This document shows, in pieces, positions 16,312-26,206 of a DNA stretch of 64,000 nt. Both the position numbers and the translations under genes were made by a program. Position 1 is the stretch's first letter. Each line of letters opens with the position of its first letter. The stretch covers positions 122,899 through 186,898 of the forward strand of contig NZ_LT635835.1 of NCBI RefSeq assembly GCF_900128475.1, written 5' to 3'. The stretch comes from Mediterranea massiliensis. Its GTDB lineage: Bacteria > Bacteroidota > Bacteroidia > Bacteroidales > Bacteroidaceae. The notes under the pieces were generated by a model, which was given only the letters and a program-made list of their open reading frames with translations, was not told the origin of the DNA and made no database searches.

Positions 16312-19300
16312 TTAGGATGAATGATTCAATATCTGGTAACGGAATCCGTCCGCTTTTGTAATAAGTACCGTTACGGAGTCCCCGGATGCCATCTCGTAGT
16401 TTTGCAAATCTTCATTGTGGTTATAGATACCTTTTAGTATGATATTCTTTGAACCGGGTCTGACCCTGAACGTGACAATGGCTGCAAAATCGGTAGGCAA
16501 GTAACTCATGCCGAACTTGTATGCCACAGAACTTTCCGACGGCAGCGTAACCTCTGCCTTACTGTAGTTGGGTTCATTGTAATACATCAAAATGATATTG
16601 TGTTGTGAGAAATCCACCGTGTAGTTTCCACTTCCGAAGGTAAGCAGCTTGGCTTTCGTATTGATAAACGCCGGGGCAAGTAATGCCGCATTGCTGCTGA
16701 TACCGTAGTTCTTCGTACCGCCGGTAACATCTATAAACAATCCATAGTTCGCTTGGTCGAAGCCGTAATTCCCGTATATATTGGGGGCTGAGTTCACGAT
16801 ACGACCGACAGCGGTAAAAGCTCCTCCTGCAGAAGACGGTATCACATCATCACCGAACATCACATATCCTTTGCTGCCGCCGACACGGAAAAAATCATCA
16901 TAAATGGCAAGACCGCCACCGCTCCCGTGAGAGTCGGCCACAGAACCGATACGGCCGTTCCCTATCTCAAAGCCGCCGATTTTCCCTTTGCTGCTGTCTA
17001 TCTCTCCGGTAAACTTACCGTTGGTCGTTTCAATGCTGCCGTCTTCCAGTATCTTGAAGTTGCCGTTGGCCGTTACCAGTCCCTCCAGCTGTATATGGTC
17101 GGCTGTCAGCTTGATTTTGCTCACGGTATTTCCGTACTCGTCCTCTTCCTCCACGCTCACCCCGATAAGGGCAATCTTTCCTGTATTGTCCTGCGCATAC
17201 AGACCGGAACCTTCAGGCTTTATGACAAGCCCGGTCTCTTTCAGCGCATTACCGTCCTTGTCGAAGACCGCCGCTGAAATCTTTACCAGCCGGTCGCTCT
17301 GTTCGAACAGTGTACGGTACTTATAGGCCAGTGCGTCCGCCTTGTTGGTGCTGAACACCAGCAGCGAAATGTAAATCACGCCCGTAAACGACAGCTTGAA
17401 GTCGCCAGTGCCGTTCCAAAGTCCGTCCAACGTGAACATCTTCTCACCGCCAACGGGCAGGTCCTCTTCATGGCCGAACATGTTGAAGTTCTCAAACCCG
17501 GTCTTATCAGCGTTCACAAATTCTATTTTCAACCTTCCGGCCTTGATAACCCGGTAGCTGAACGACAGATACACCACGCCGGGCACCCGTTCGCCCTGGC
17601 TGTTCGTCTGCCGGTACTCCGGTACCAGCCGGAAGTCCTCCAGTTTCTGCATGATATAGCTGTTCCGGATATAGGCATAAGGCACCTTGCCTTCGGTCCG
17701 TATCTCGGCATGGCCGTCCGGCTTCGTACCGTAAGGACCGCCGTTCGCCCAGATCCAGCGTCCGCCCAGGGTGAACAGCGTAGCCTTGCTGCCCGTCTTC
17801 CATTTGTCCATGCCGTCGGCAAAACTGCTGTTGTCCAGATAACTCTGTTCTTCGCGTATTTCCTTGCGCAAGCTTTCCACGGCTGAATGGATTTTCCCCT
17901 CGGTTATCTCAAACCGCGTCAGGATGTCCTCGCCCGTCATCAACACGAACGTACCCTTCAGCCACACGTTGTCGGCATACAGGCCGTTTCCTTTCGGCTG
18001 TTTGTCTGCCGGGAAAGCGCTGCTCCTGATGCCGTCCAGCTTACCCAGCCGGCAACGAAGGCAGCCGTTGAAGTTCTTGGCCTTCACACCGTCCAGAATG
18101 TCGATACGGGGCTGCCCGTCCTCCGTGGCCGCAATGGATATAAGGTTCTGCCGGAGCGGGTTTTCGGTGTTGCCCATCAGCACGCACTCATCGCCTGCCT
18201 CCGGCTTCACCCCGCCAAACTCGCTTACCGGGACCAGCACACCGCCGGCTATCACCGAAGCCACCTCCACCCAGTATGCTTTTAGTTTCTTACCACCCGT
18301 AACCGCACAGCGCATCAGGTCATGGGCCACAAAGCCCGATTCCTGCTCAAACACGATGCGGTAGTTGTCGCCCTGCTTCACCACGTCCTTGATCTTGCCG
18401 TTGGCAGCGGACACCACCAGCTGGCCGCACACGCTGCGCACCTTCTCGATCAGCAGTTCCAGCGCCACCAGGCTTTGCCGGGCAGTCACTTTGTCCACCG
18501 TCAGGTTTGTCAGTCCGGTCAGCTGGTCAATCCACAGCTGCCAGCCCTCACCGGTCAGCCCGTCCACAAACTCCGTGCTGCGCAGCAGTTCGCGGATCAC
18601 GGCAGTCAAGTATTCGGCATTGCCCTCACCATCCACGATGCCGCAGGGCTTGCCGCCAGCAGCCTCGCCAAAGCTCACACCCTTCAGGAAGCGGATGGAC
18701 TCTTTGGCTGTGTCCGGCTGGTTCTTGCTCAGGAACTCTTTCTGGCTGCGCCGGGCGGAAAACAGGTTGTTGTCCGTGGGCAGCGTCTTGTCCCAGCTTC
18801 GTATGATGTCCGGAAGGGCAGCGCCTTCCGTCTTTGATTTCGTATAGCTTTTCAGCGCACCGATGCTGTCCGTCACCTTGTCGAACTTGCCCACCTGCAG
18901 CGCATCGCTTATCTCGATGTCCATCTGCCCGGGTTCGTTCACCTTGCGGCTGATCTTGGTGATACGGCTCTGACGGTAGCCTTTTTCCGGGAAATACTTC
19001 CGGCTCTCCAGCTTCACCCGTCTGCCCACAAACAGGTCTATGCCGTGCTCCTCGATGTATACCGGGTCTGTCGGGGCTTTGTAGGCGGCAATGTCCAGCC
19101 AGTGGTCCCGGTTGTACTCGTCCACCGCAACCGCAAACTCCTCTTCGGCCAGCCGGTAATACTCATCCGGCATCCGGATATTCCACAGGATATAGGTGTC
19201 GCCTGCTCGGGGCACCAGCTTGCCGCCCGGCAGCTGGGTGTCGTCATCGTAGGGCCAGATGGTGATCAGTTCGAATTCACGTGCCGCGCTGTCGTAGTTC

Positions 19301-20292
19301 ACCTCAAAATAGTGGTCGTCACTCTCCCCGAGTCTGGCCAGGTCGCCTGTCTGGAACGACACACGTTTTGTCTCACCCGCCAGCTCGTACAGGTTGGGGT
19401 CAAAGTCCAGTTCCCCGTCCCGGAAATAATAGACGGTGAATTTGTTTCCTTCATCGTCTGCCACCTCCTCGCTGCGAACCGAGCTCACCGTACCGACCCG
19501 ACGGGGGAAGATGCCGCTGAAAGCATCCTGCTCGTAATGGTCATAGATGCCATATTCCTCCACGCCCTGCTCGATGTACTTCCTGCCGCCGGGAAGCATC
19601 AGACGCGGGCTGCCGTATTTCTCCGCATCGATGTTGCGGGTCGAGCCTACCGGGAACAGGCGCGTATAGAATTTGGCCGTGTTGCTCGTATCTCTTTCCA
19701 GGGAGGTCAGCCCCTTGCCATAGCCAAGGGTGATTTCTTCCCCGTGTTCGCAGCGGCACACGTTCACAGTCTGCCCCTCAACCCACCATTCCACCTTGCC
19801 GCCTGCCTTTTCCGCGATGGCTTTCAGCGCTTCGTCGCAGTACATCCCCTCGTAGTCTATCGTGATCAGCTCCGTACCTTCCACCGTACCCGTCTTCCAG
19901 TCAGTAATGTGGCCCATGCCGTTATTGATAGCCTTCACCACCATCGCCACATGCTCGCGGGGCGTGGCCGTCAGGGTAAACAGGGGGTTGGTGTCCCCGT
20001 CCGTCGTCTCCAGCACCAGGAACCGCTTGATCAGGCTCTCGATACCGTACAGCTTCAGGTTATACTCCCATTCACCATCGCTCACCTGCTTCGGCGTGTA
20101 GCGTTCTGTCAGCCAGTACCGTTCGCCCAGATAGTCCGTGTAGTCGTTCACGTCCAGGGGCAGGAAGGCATAATAGCTGAACGACAGGGAAAGCACATTG
20201 TCTCCCTGCACTTCCTTGCTTTGCGTCGAGCTGTCGTTCACGGCCACATCCGCACGCTTGGTTCCGGCTTTATCATATATCGTTAGAAGCAT
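16312..20292 (-). CDS. Tail tip / tail-associated hub protein
   Basis: A 1326-residue protein. The N-terminal 380 residues (MLLTIYDKAGTKRADVAVND; ERYWLTERYTPKQ; WEYNLKLYGIESLIKR) match the baseplate-hub-like N-terminus of phage Tal/endopeptidase-tail proteins. Residues about 480-900 and 1000-1326 look like beta-rich carbohydrate-binding and fibre modules (KGTFVLMTGEDILTRFEITE; IETTNGKFTGEIDSSKGKIG, common in tail tips that carry a shaft). It follows the distal-tail-like gene by 21 bp. It probably closes the tail tube and holds the fibres. Confidence 0.8.
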   Translation of the reverse strand: MLLTIYDKAGTKRADVAVNDSSTQSKEVQGDNVLSLSFSYYAFLPLDVNDYTDYLGERYWLTERYTPKQVSDGEWEYNLKLYGIESLIKRFLVLETTDGDTNPLFTLTATPREHVAMVVKAINNGMGHITDWKTGTVEGTELITIDYEGMYCDEALKAIAEKAGGKVEWWVEGQTVNVCRCEHGEEITLGYGKGLTSLERDTSNTAKFYTRLFPVGSTRNIDAEKYGSPRLMLPGGRKYIEQGVEEYGIYDHYEQDAFSGIFPRRVGTVSSVRSEEVADDEGNKFTVYYFRDGELDFDPNLYELAGETKRVSFQTGDLARLGESDDHYFEVNYDSAAREFELITIWPYDDDTQLPGGKLVPRAGDTYILWNIRMPDEYYRLAEEEFAVAVDEYNRDHWLDIAAYKAPTDPVYIEEHGIDLFVGRRVKLESRKYFPEKGYRQSRITKISRKVNEPGQMDIEISDALQVGKFDKVTDSIGALKSYTKSKTEGAALPDIIRSWDKTLPTDNNLFSARRSQKEFLSKNQPDTAKESIRFLKGVSFGEAAGGKPCGIVDGEGNAEYLTAVIRELLRSTEFVDGLTGEGWQLWIDQLTGLTNLTVDKVTARQSLVALELLIEKVRSVCGQLVVSAANGKIKDVVKQGDNYRIVFEQESGFVAHDLMRCAVTGGKKLKAYWVEVASVIAGGVLVPVSEFGGVKPEAGDECVLMGNTENPLRQNLISIAATEDGQPRIDILDGVKAKNFNGCLRCRLGKLDGIRSSAFPADKQPKGNGLYADNVWLKGTFVLMTGEDILTRFEITEGKIHSAVESLRKEIREEQSYLDNSSFADGMDKWKTGSKATLFTLGGRWIWANGGPYGTKPDGHAEIRTEGKVPYAYIRNSYIMQKLEDFRLVPEYRQTNSQGERVPGVVYLSFSYRVIKAGRLKIEFVNADKTGFENFNMFGHEEDLPVGGEKMFTLDGLWNGTGDFKLSFTGVIYISLLVFSTNKADALAYKYRTLFEQSDRLVKISAAVFDKDGNALKETGLVIKPEGSGLYAQDNTGKIALIGVSVEEEDEYGNTVSKIKLTADHIQLEGLVTANGNFKILEDGSIETTNGKFTGEIDSSKGKIGGFEIGNGRIGSVADSHGSGGGLAIYDDFFRVGGSKGYVMFGDDVIPSSAGGAFTAVGRIVNSAPNIYGNYGFDQANYGLFIDVTGGTKNYGISSNAALLAPAFINTKAKLLTFGSGNYTVDFSQHNIILMYYNEPNYSKAEVTLPSESSVAYKFGMSYLPTDFAAIVTFRVRPGSKNIILKGIYNHNEDLQNYEMASGDSVTVLITKADGFRYQILNHSS

Positions 20293-20313
20293 ATTCTAAT
20301 AGCGTTTGAATGG

Positions 20314-20778
20314 TTATATAATCGGTTTCGGTTCCCGGAACTTTACCCGGAACTTTCCGGCATGCACACCTTCCGTCCACAGATAGGTCAGCGGGGTGAA
20401 CTTCGTACAGTCGGCATACTTCACCCGCAGCTGCAGATCCAGCTGGGGGAAACGGATCTCCAGCCAGCCGTCCTTCCCTTGCTTCAGGAAATTCACAAAG
20501 GCAAAGTACTGCTTCATCCAGCCTGCCTGGGTCTTGTTGTAAAGCGCAAAATGCAGCGTCACGTCACGCGCTTCATTCCGTGGGGTCAGCACGGGGCTGT
20601 ATTTTTCCCCGTGCTCTTCCCGTATGTCCACAGCCGTATCCTTCTTGGCCTTGCTCGGGGTCAGGATGGCCGTCAGGTTCTCCATGCCCCCGCGTCGGTC
20701 TTCCACCAGGAACACGCCGTATTCCGTCCAGATGTCCGTGCCGTTCACCAGCACCAGTCCGCTCAGTATATTGCCCAT
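20314..20778 (-). CDS. Distal-tail-like protein
   Basis: A 154-residue beta-rich protein (NGTDIWTEYGVFLVEDRRGG; EARDVTLHFALYNKTQAGWMKQYFAF) located between the tape measure and the tail hub, where siphoviruses encode the distal tail (Dit) protein that joins tube and baseplate. It is shorter than classical Dit, so it would lack the galectin-like domain. The assignment depends mainly on position. Confidence 0.65.
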   Translation of the reverse strand: MGNILSGLVLVNGTDIWTEYGVFLVEDRRGGMENLTAILTPSKAKKDTAVDIREEHGEKYSPVLTPRNEARDVTLHFALYNKTQAGWMKQYFAFVNFLKQGKDGWLEIRFPQLDLQLRVKYADCTKFTPLTYLWTEGVHAGKFRVKFREPKPII

Positions 20779-20779
20779 A

Positions 20780-23700
20780 TCACTTCACTTTTAGTCCGTC
20801 ACGTATCATTTTCTTTATCACTTCCTTCAGTTCGCCCAGGTGTCCGGCGCTCACACCGGTGTTCTCGGCTATCCGGGCCAGATGCCCTTCAGCCGTGTCC
20901 ATCTTCTCCACCACGCTTTCCAGCCGGACGTCCATGCTGCTCCAGTGCTGCAGCCCGCCGGTGAACATGCCCTCCAGCTTCGTGCCCTGGTCCTGCGTCA
21001 TGGCCGTAAAGCCGCCCGCTTTCGCACTTTGGCTCGTACCGCCCTGCTGCGTCTTGTCATAACCGGTGGCTGCCGCCAGGTTGTCACGCAGGGCAAGGGC
21101 TTCATCCATATACTGCATGTACTCTTCCATCAGCGCGTTCCGTTCCGCCTCGGTCAGTTCGTTGTCCTCCATGGCCTTGCCGAACTTCTCCCACCAGCCT
21201 TTCAGTTTGTCGCTGTACATCTCACCGATCTTGTTGCTCAGCATCGCCCGCATGAAGTACTCGGATATATCCTCCGCCGCATCCTTGGCACCGTACTTCA
21301 TGTTCATCAGGTTGTCGATGAAGCTGCTGTACATACCGTCGAACGAAATGCCCGTCAGCCCTTCATACAGCTGGTCGGTCAGTTCCTCCAGCTTGCCGGC
21401 CTGGTCTATGTAGTCATCCAGTTTCTCGGTCAGTCGCCCGCCATAGCCTCCCTTACCGGTATTCTGGATTTGCGTCCACATATCCACGTTGCTGCGCAGT
21501 GCCTTCATTTCCTCCGGGCTCAGGCTCCACAGGTTCCCGTCCCACTGGCGGCCGATCTGTCCGCTCAGTTTGTCTATCTGTGCCTGGTTGAAACCGCCCC
21601 AGTAGTAGTTCCAGCTGTGGTGACTTCCGCTGTAGCGTGCCTGTTCCTTTGCTATCTGCAGATAGTTTGCATTCGTTTCTTTCTGGTATTTATAAGCATC
21701 CCGGTAAGCTTCCACCGATTTTGTCCCCTTGCTTGCCTTAATGGTATCGGTCAGGTCTTCGATGGAAGTCTGCAGTTTCTCGTTCCGGTCCGTAAGACGG
21801 TCTATAGCCGCCTGCACTTCCCTGGCGTTCCCGCCGATGCCGAACAGTTTGTTGAAACCTCCGAAAGACACCGTGTTCAGCAGTCCTCCGATACCATTCA
21901 CAAGGGAACCGCCTATCTGTTTGAACAGGTCTCCGCTGAGGATATTGTCGAGTATTCCGGTTATCGCATTGAAAATGGTATCTATCAATGATGAGATAAT
22001 CGGGCCAATACCGTCTTTCAGCAAATCCAGTATGGAGAGAATGGCCGATATGATTTGTCCGATGACTCCGGCACTTGACAGGGTTTCGGACATCCGGCTG
22101 ATGGCATCGCCGACCTTGCCTCCGATATTCAGTTTTGAAAGACCGGTAAGCATGTTCTGGATTCCTTCAAATGATCCCTGCAAGGTTCCGCTCGCAAAGC
22201 CGTGCAACCCGTCGGATACCATGTTCAACCCGTCAACCGTGTCCCGGGAGGCACTTTTCACCTCCCCGGCAAGCGCCTTCATTTCAGAGGTGGCGTTCAG
22301 GTATTCTTCGTCAGCTGAAATGCTGGACGATTGGGCCGTTTGAAGAGCGATTTTAGTACGTTCTATTTCTGCCTGGTTACCGCTTTCAAGAGCCTTGTTG
22401 TAATCGGTCTGCGCTGCTTTTAACCGAATGAATGCCGCTTCCTGCTGCAGTTCCGCATTTTGCACGCGTGTTACGGCATCCCCCAAAGCGTGCATCTGCG
22501 TTTGCAGCCGGGCAAAATCCAATGTCCCGTTGCCACCGGGGAGCATGCTTTGAATCCGTTCGATGGCATCGTAAACGACCTGCTGGTCTGCGGCTCCCGT
22601 TTTTTTGAACTCATCCGTCTTGACATACTGTTTAAGCTCGCCAAGCAGGTTCTTCATCTGGTCTGCAAGCAGACCGGTCAAATCCCCGAACGCTGCTCCC
22701 CAGTCTATCTTCTGGGTAAGGGCTGCCATGTCCACTTTGTGCACAGCCGCATCACGCTGCTTCTCCAAAGTCAGCCTTTCTCCCTGGGACTGTGCCTTGC
22801 GGATTTTCTCGGCATATTCTTCAGCGATGGCCAGTTTCTGCTGCTGGAAGGTCCCGTATTCCTTCAGATAGTCACGCATGGCTTCCGCCTCTTCCCTGTA
22901 CACGTCCGCCTCCGCTTTTTTCCTTGACTCGGTGTTTGAGGCACGGGCTTTTTCAAGTTCATCCTGTTGCTCCCGGGTAAGTCCGTTATCTCCGGTGGAA
23001 AGACCGGCTTCCTTGTTCTCACGCTTCCAGTCGGCTTCCTGCCGGTTTATTTCTTCTTTCCGGGCGTTATAGTCATATTCGATTTGTGCCAGTTTCTTTT
23101 CGGTACCGGCTTGCATACGGTCTATCTCTTCCTTCCGGTTCTCGGCCTGCAGGGCGGCAAGATCCTGCGCCAGCCTGCGCTCTGTGGCAAGCCGTTGCTT
23201 GGCTTCCGCTTCCGGATTCTTCCCGGACTGTTCGGGGTCGGTATGTCCGCCGATATTTCCTTTTTTGGCTGCTTCTGCCGCTTTCTTTACCTCTTCCTCC
23301 GCTTTTTTCAGATAACCGTCGCGTTTGTTTTCGGCATTTTTCAACAGTATGTCATAAGCTTCCTGATCATGTTTCTTAATGGCAGCCTGTGCATCATAGA
23401 ACTGCCCGGATTCTGCCATGCTTGACTGCATGATATATTGTCCCCATTTCCCGAAAAAACCCATGGCGCTTTCCGCCTCTTCCGGTTTCTGCGCCTTGAT
23501 TTTATTCACCTCTTCATCGGCTTCTGCAGCTTTTTTTACAAGGTTCTGGACATTGGCCTGGTGCAGCAGGACCTGTACATAGTCCTCGCTCTTTTGGATA
23601 AGGGTATCATACCATTCGGAAAGTGTTTTATAATACCCGAAAGATTCCCCGTACTTGCGGTTCAGTTCCTCTACCTTCGCCTTTTCCTGTTCCTTGCTGC

Positions 23701-24427
23701 CGGTGAAGTTCTTTATTTCATCGATGACCGATTTCAGTTCGAAGCGGGTACGCACCATCTGGGCACGGCCGTCCTTCTCTATCTCGGTCATTTCCTTGAC
23801 TGATACGTTGAATTCATCCACGCCTTTTTTGGCACTGAACAGGTTTTTCGTCCAATCCCAGATTTCATCACCGTACATTACCAGCAGCATGATGCCGGTG
23901 GTCATGGCCGTCTGCCAGGAAAAGAGCGAGGACAGGACCTGTTTCCATACCGGTGTGCCTTTCTTGCCTGACTTCTGCAGCTCATCGTATTCCTTGCGGG
24001 CACGGGCCAGTTCGTCCGTAAAAATCGGCAGGTTGTTGGATATGGCCAGAAAGAACATCTGCGGTCCCATGGCCAAAGAAGGCATTTCACGGGCCATCTG
24101 CTGGATGCTGTTGTGAAGCCCGTTGAACTGGCGCTGTGCATTGGGCATGTCTGCAGGGGTGACCTGCACGGATTCCGATTCCTCCTGCAGCAGTTTCAGT
24201 TTGCCGCGCAATTCCTCAAGCTGCTTCTCCAGTGCATGGATCTGCGCGATATTGGCACTCTGGTCCAGATTGGGGGCAGCCGTCTCCCCGGCAAGGCGCA
24301 GCCTTTCCAGTTCAGCCTCCAGCAGCCTGACGGTATTACGCAGTTCCAGCGCCTCACGTTCGGCCTTGTTCATGCCGGGCGTGAGTTTGTCCTTCATCAA
24401 AAATTCAACTTCTACAGGTTTGCTCAT
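20780..24427 (-). CDS. Tail tape measure protein
   Basis: 1215 residues with the usual tape-measure composition: long coiled coils (about residues 15-90 and 390-560, rich in Glu, Lys, Ala and Gln), a hydrophobic helix (AMTTGIMLLVMYGDEIWDW, about 175-193) and a hydrophobic Gly/Ile-rich region (about 770-860, IGQIISAILSILDLL; GGSLVNGIGGLLNTVSFGGF). It sets tail length and helps DNA entry. It overlaps the upstream chaperone frame by 4 bp, as expected. Confidence 0.92.
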   Translation of the reverse strand: MSKPVEVEFLMKDKLTPGMNKAEREALELRNTVRLLEAELERLRLAGETAAPNLDQSANIAQIHALEKQLEELRGKLKLLQEESESVQVTPADMPNAQRQFNGLHNSIQQMAREMPSLAMGPQMFFLAISNNLPIFTDELARARKEYDELQKSGKKGTPVWKQVLSSLFSWQTAMTTGIMLLVMYGDEIWDWTKNLFSAKKGVDEFNVSVKEMTEIEKDGRAQMVRTRFELKSVIDEIKNFTGSKEQEKAKVEELNRKYGESFGYYKTLSEWYDTLIQKSEDYVQVLLHQANVQNLVKKAAEADEEVNKIKAQKPEEAESAMGFFGKWGQYIMQSSMAESGQFYDAQAAIKKHDQEAYDILLKNAENKRDGYLKKAEEEVKKAAEAAKKGNIGGHTDPEQSGKNPEAEAKQRLATERRLAQDLAALQAENRKEEIDRMQAGTEKKLAQIEYDYNARKEEINRQEADWKRENKEAGLSTGDNGLTREQQDELEKARASNTESRKKAEADVYREEAEAMRDYLKEYGTFQQQKLAIAEEYAEKIRKAQSQGERLTLEKQRDAAVHKVDMAALTQKIDWGAAFGDLTGLLADQMKNLLGELKQYVKTDEFKKTGAADQQVVYDAIERIQSMLPGGNGTLDFARLQTQMHALGDAVTRVQNAELQQEAAFIRLKAAQTDYNKALESGNQAEIERTKIALQTAQSSSISADEEYLNATSEMKALAGEVKSASRDTVDGLNMVSDGLHGFASGTLQGSFEGIQNMLTGLSKLNIGGKVGDAISRMSETLSSAGVIGQIISAILSILDLLKDGIGPIISSLIDTIFNAITGILDNILSGDLFKQIGGSLVNGIGGLLNTVSFGGFNKLFGIGGNAREVQAAIDRLTDRNEKLQTSIEDLTDTIKASKGTKSVEAYRDAYKYQKETNANYLQIAKEQARYSGSHHSWNYYWGGFNQAQIDKLSGQIGRQWDGNLWSLSPEEMKALRSNVDMWTQIQNTGKGGYGGRLTEKLDDYIDQAGKLEELTDQLYEGLTGISFDGMYSSFIDNLMNMKYGAKDAAEDISEYFMRAMLSNKIGEMYSDKLKGWWEKFGKAMEDNELTEAERNALMEEYMQYMDEALALRDNLAAATGYDKTQQGGTSQSAKAGGFTAMTQDQGTKLEGMFTGGLQHWSSMDVRLESVVEKMDTAEGHLARIAENTGVSAGHLGELKEVIKKMIRDGLKVK

Positions 24428-24873
24428 TCCAGTTTGCTTTGAAAAAATCCTACTATATCGTTCGCTTCATCCTCGGCGCTGTGTTCCGGTCTGGGAGCAC
24501 CGTTTCCGCCGCCTTGCTTTTTCCGCACATACCGCGGCGCGTCGCTCAGCATCATGATCAGCGTCTGGTAATTCACCCCATCAAGGATGTAATCCACGCT
24601 CCAGCCGGTCGCCGATGCAATCTGCCACACGAAGCCGAAAGGGCTATGGGAACCTTCATACCGGGTTCTTAACTCCCCTTCCTTGCCTGGCTCAGTCTCG
24701 GAGTTATCGGGTTCGCCCGCGCTGTCGAGCTGATAATACGCATAAAATCCTTCGTGCCCATCAGACGCTCGAATGTTCGGAACATGGCCGTCAGATAACG
24801 CCACTCCACAAAGTTCCGCAGTACCCACGCTGTCACCCCGATGCCCACGTGCCGCGACACGTATCCCCGGCAT
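24424..24873 (-). CDS. Tail assembly chaperone, T-type frame (likely -1 frameshift product)
   Basis: The open frame runs 24873-24424. Its first 45 or so codons overlap the preceding chaperone gene in another frame and read as nonsense. From about 24740 (YYQLDSAGEP... then FVWQIASATGWSVDYILDG, ending DIVGFFQSKLE) it looks like real protein. No convincing start lies near that point, and the frame is -1 relative to the upstream gene. This fits the G/G-T arrangement upstream of tape-measure genes. The ATG at 24873 is probably not used. Confidence 0.6.
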   Translation of the reverse strand: MPGIRVAARGHRGDSVGTAELCGVALSDGHVPNIRASDGHEGFYAYYQLDSAGEPDNSETEPGKEGELRTRYEGSHSPFGFVWQIASATGWSVDYILDGVNYQTLIMMLSDAPRYVRKKQGGGNGAPRPEHSAEDEANDIVGFFQSKLE

Positions 24874-25157
24874 ACCGTATAGGCCAGCAGGCGGCTCACA
24901 GCCTTACCATGCTCCGCCACAAAGGCCAGTTCCTCGGTCTTGTCCTTCGGTTGCCAATCGGGTTTGACACCCGTCTTCAGGTATTCCCGCGCCAGCAGAA
25001 TCTGACCCCGCAGCCTCGGACGCTTCATCGTCACACGCACCTCCACCGGGCGTTTCAGCCACGGAAGCTTCCACCTTTTAAGAGGTACGGACACGCCGCT
25101 GTCAAGCAGCGCGTCCGCACACTCCATCTCTATCAGTTGTTCCAGCCGGTCAGCCAT
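24669..25157 (-). CDS. Tail assembly chaperone, G-type
   Basis: 162 residues, basic and mostly helical (MADRLEQLIEMECADALLDS; GQILLAREYLKTGVKPDW; FRTFERLMGTKDFMRIIS). Position between the tube and the tape measure, and overlap with a second -1 frame, identify it as the first tail chaperone, which coats the tape measure during tail assembly. It starts 4 bp after the tail tube gene. A possible slip site GGATTTTATG lies at 24741-24750. Confidence 0.7.
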   Translation of the reverse strand: MADRLEQLIEMECADALLDSGVSVPLKRWKLPWLKRPVEVRVTMKRPRLRGQILLAREYLKTGVKPDWQPKDKTEELAFVAEHGKAVSRLLAYTVCRGYVSRHVGIGVTAWVLRNFVEWRYLTAMFRTFERLMGTKDFMRIISSTARANPITPRLSQARKGS

Positions 25158-25160
25158 ACG

Positions 25161-25736
25161 TTAGCCCTCCTCACTTTGGAGCGATGCTGCAGCCGCGGCT
25201 TCCGCCGGCGGCAGCTTGTACTGCCCCCACTCGTCCGGTATTGCTTCCGTATCGAACACGCCGTAAGGCTGCGAACCGTCCTCCGGCATCGCCACTTCGA
25301 GCGTAACCTCTATCTTGGAGGTTTCTGTAAGGGTCAGCTTGCCTGCAGGATTGGAAAGCAGCGTGGCGTTGGGAATCAGTACGCTCTGTCCGGACACGAG
25401 GGAGAGTTCCCATGGTCCCTGCATGACAAGCACCTCCGACGGGGCTGTCCAGCCGATCGGAGTTTTCTTTTCCGAGTCTTCTTTCTTATAATGCAGGCTG
25501 CCGCCAAGCAGTTTGTGCAGGTTCGAATAGTTCATCTGGATCACATTGAACGTCGGGGCGATGCCGCCGTTACTCTGTGGGATGACCAGCACCGGGGCAC
25601 CCTGCACCTGTTCGGCCTCGATCTTCGCGGCCTCGGGTTTCTTGCCGCCCAGGTCAAACGAGTTCTTTTCAATATACCCGATTGTGAAATCCTTATACTT
25701 TACGGCTCCTATGCCGTACATGAAATTCTTGTTCAT
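25161..25736 (-). CDS. Major tail tube protein
   Basis: 191 residues, beta-rich, with an alternating pattern (YGIGAVKYKDFTIGYIEKNSF; PTFNVIQMNYSNLHKLLGG; KIEVTLEVAMPEDG) and a flexible Ala-rich C-terminus. It is placed directly before the tail chaperones and tape measure. No domain motif is diagnostic, so the call rests on size, composition and order. Its start overlaps the o-spanin stop by 4 bp. Confidence 0.75.
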   Translation of the reverse strand: MNKNFMYGIGAVKYKDFTIGYIEKNSFDLGGKKPEAAKIEAEQVQGAPVLVIPQSNGGIAPTFNVIQMNYSNLHKLLGGSLHYKKEDSEKKTPIGWTAPSEVLVMQGPWELSLVSGQSVLIPNATLLSNPAGKLTLTETSKIEVTLEVAMPEDGSQPYGVFDTEAIPDEWGQYKLPPAEAAAAASLQSEEG

Positions 25737-26206
25737 CGTTTATAAAGTTTGATGGTTAATAACACACCGGCCAATAAGCCGGCCAATACACCTGTGATAA
25801 ACGTCCGCATCCGGTTCGGAGGGCGTTTTTCTACCGTTTGAACGTCATTTGAAATTTCGCTCTTGGTTTCGCTACGGATGCGCGCCAGCTCTTCTTCATA
25901 CCATAGCACCAGCTGCTGCAGACTGTCACACGAGGCTTCGGCCACGATGTTCCCGCTGTCGTCGCTGCCTACGGTCAGATTCGCCTGTCCGCTCTTGCCA
26001 CGGTACACGGCACCTTCAGGAAGTTTACGGAGGCTGTCCGCAGGTATAGACAGCTTCACCGAACTCGCCGGTATACCCGCCATCACCAGTCCCGCCCGTC
26101 GGCTTCCGCTCGCGCTGTCGGTGCTTGCCGATTCCGTCTGTATCTTCTCCACCGTCGTGCTCTTCCTGCTGCTTGCGCAGCCCGCCAAGCACAGGACAGT
26201 CATCAT
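25733..26206 (-). CDS. Rz1-like outer-membrane spanin candidate (lipoprotein plus C-terminal helix)
   Basis: The chosen start (MMTVLCLAGCASSRK) gives a lipoprotein signal with lipobox LAGC. The open frame extends to 26293, but the extra residues are polar and unlike a signal. A polar middle (SADSLRKLPEGAVYRGKSG) and a helical part (LQQLVLWYEEELARIRSETKSE) lead to a C-terminal membrane helix (TFITGVLAGLLAGVLLTI). The gene starts inside the neighbouring coiled-coil gene in another frame, the hallmark of overlapping Rz/Rz1 pairs. Both a lipid anchor and a C-terminal helix are present, so a unimolecular spanin is also possible. Confidence 0.6.
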   Translation of the reverse strand: MMTVLCLAGCASSRKSTTVEKIQTESASTDSASGSRRAGLVMAGIPASSVKLSIPADSLRKLPEGAVYRGKSGQANLTVGSDDSGNIVAEASCDSLQQLVLWYEEELARIRSETKSEISNDVQTVEKRPPNRMRTFITGVLAGLLAGVLLTIKLYKR

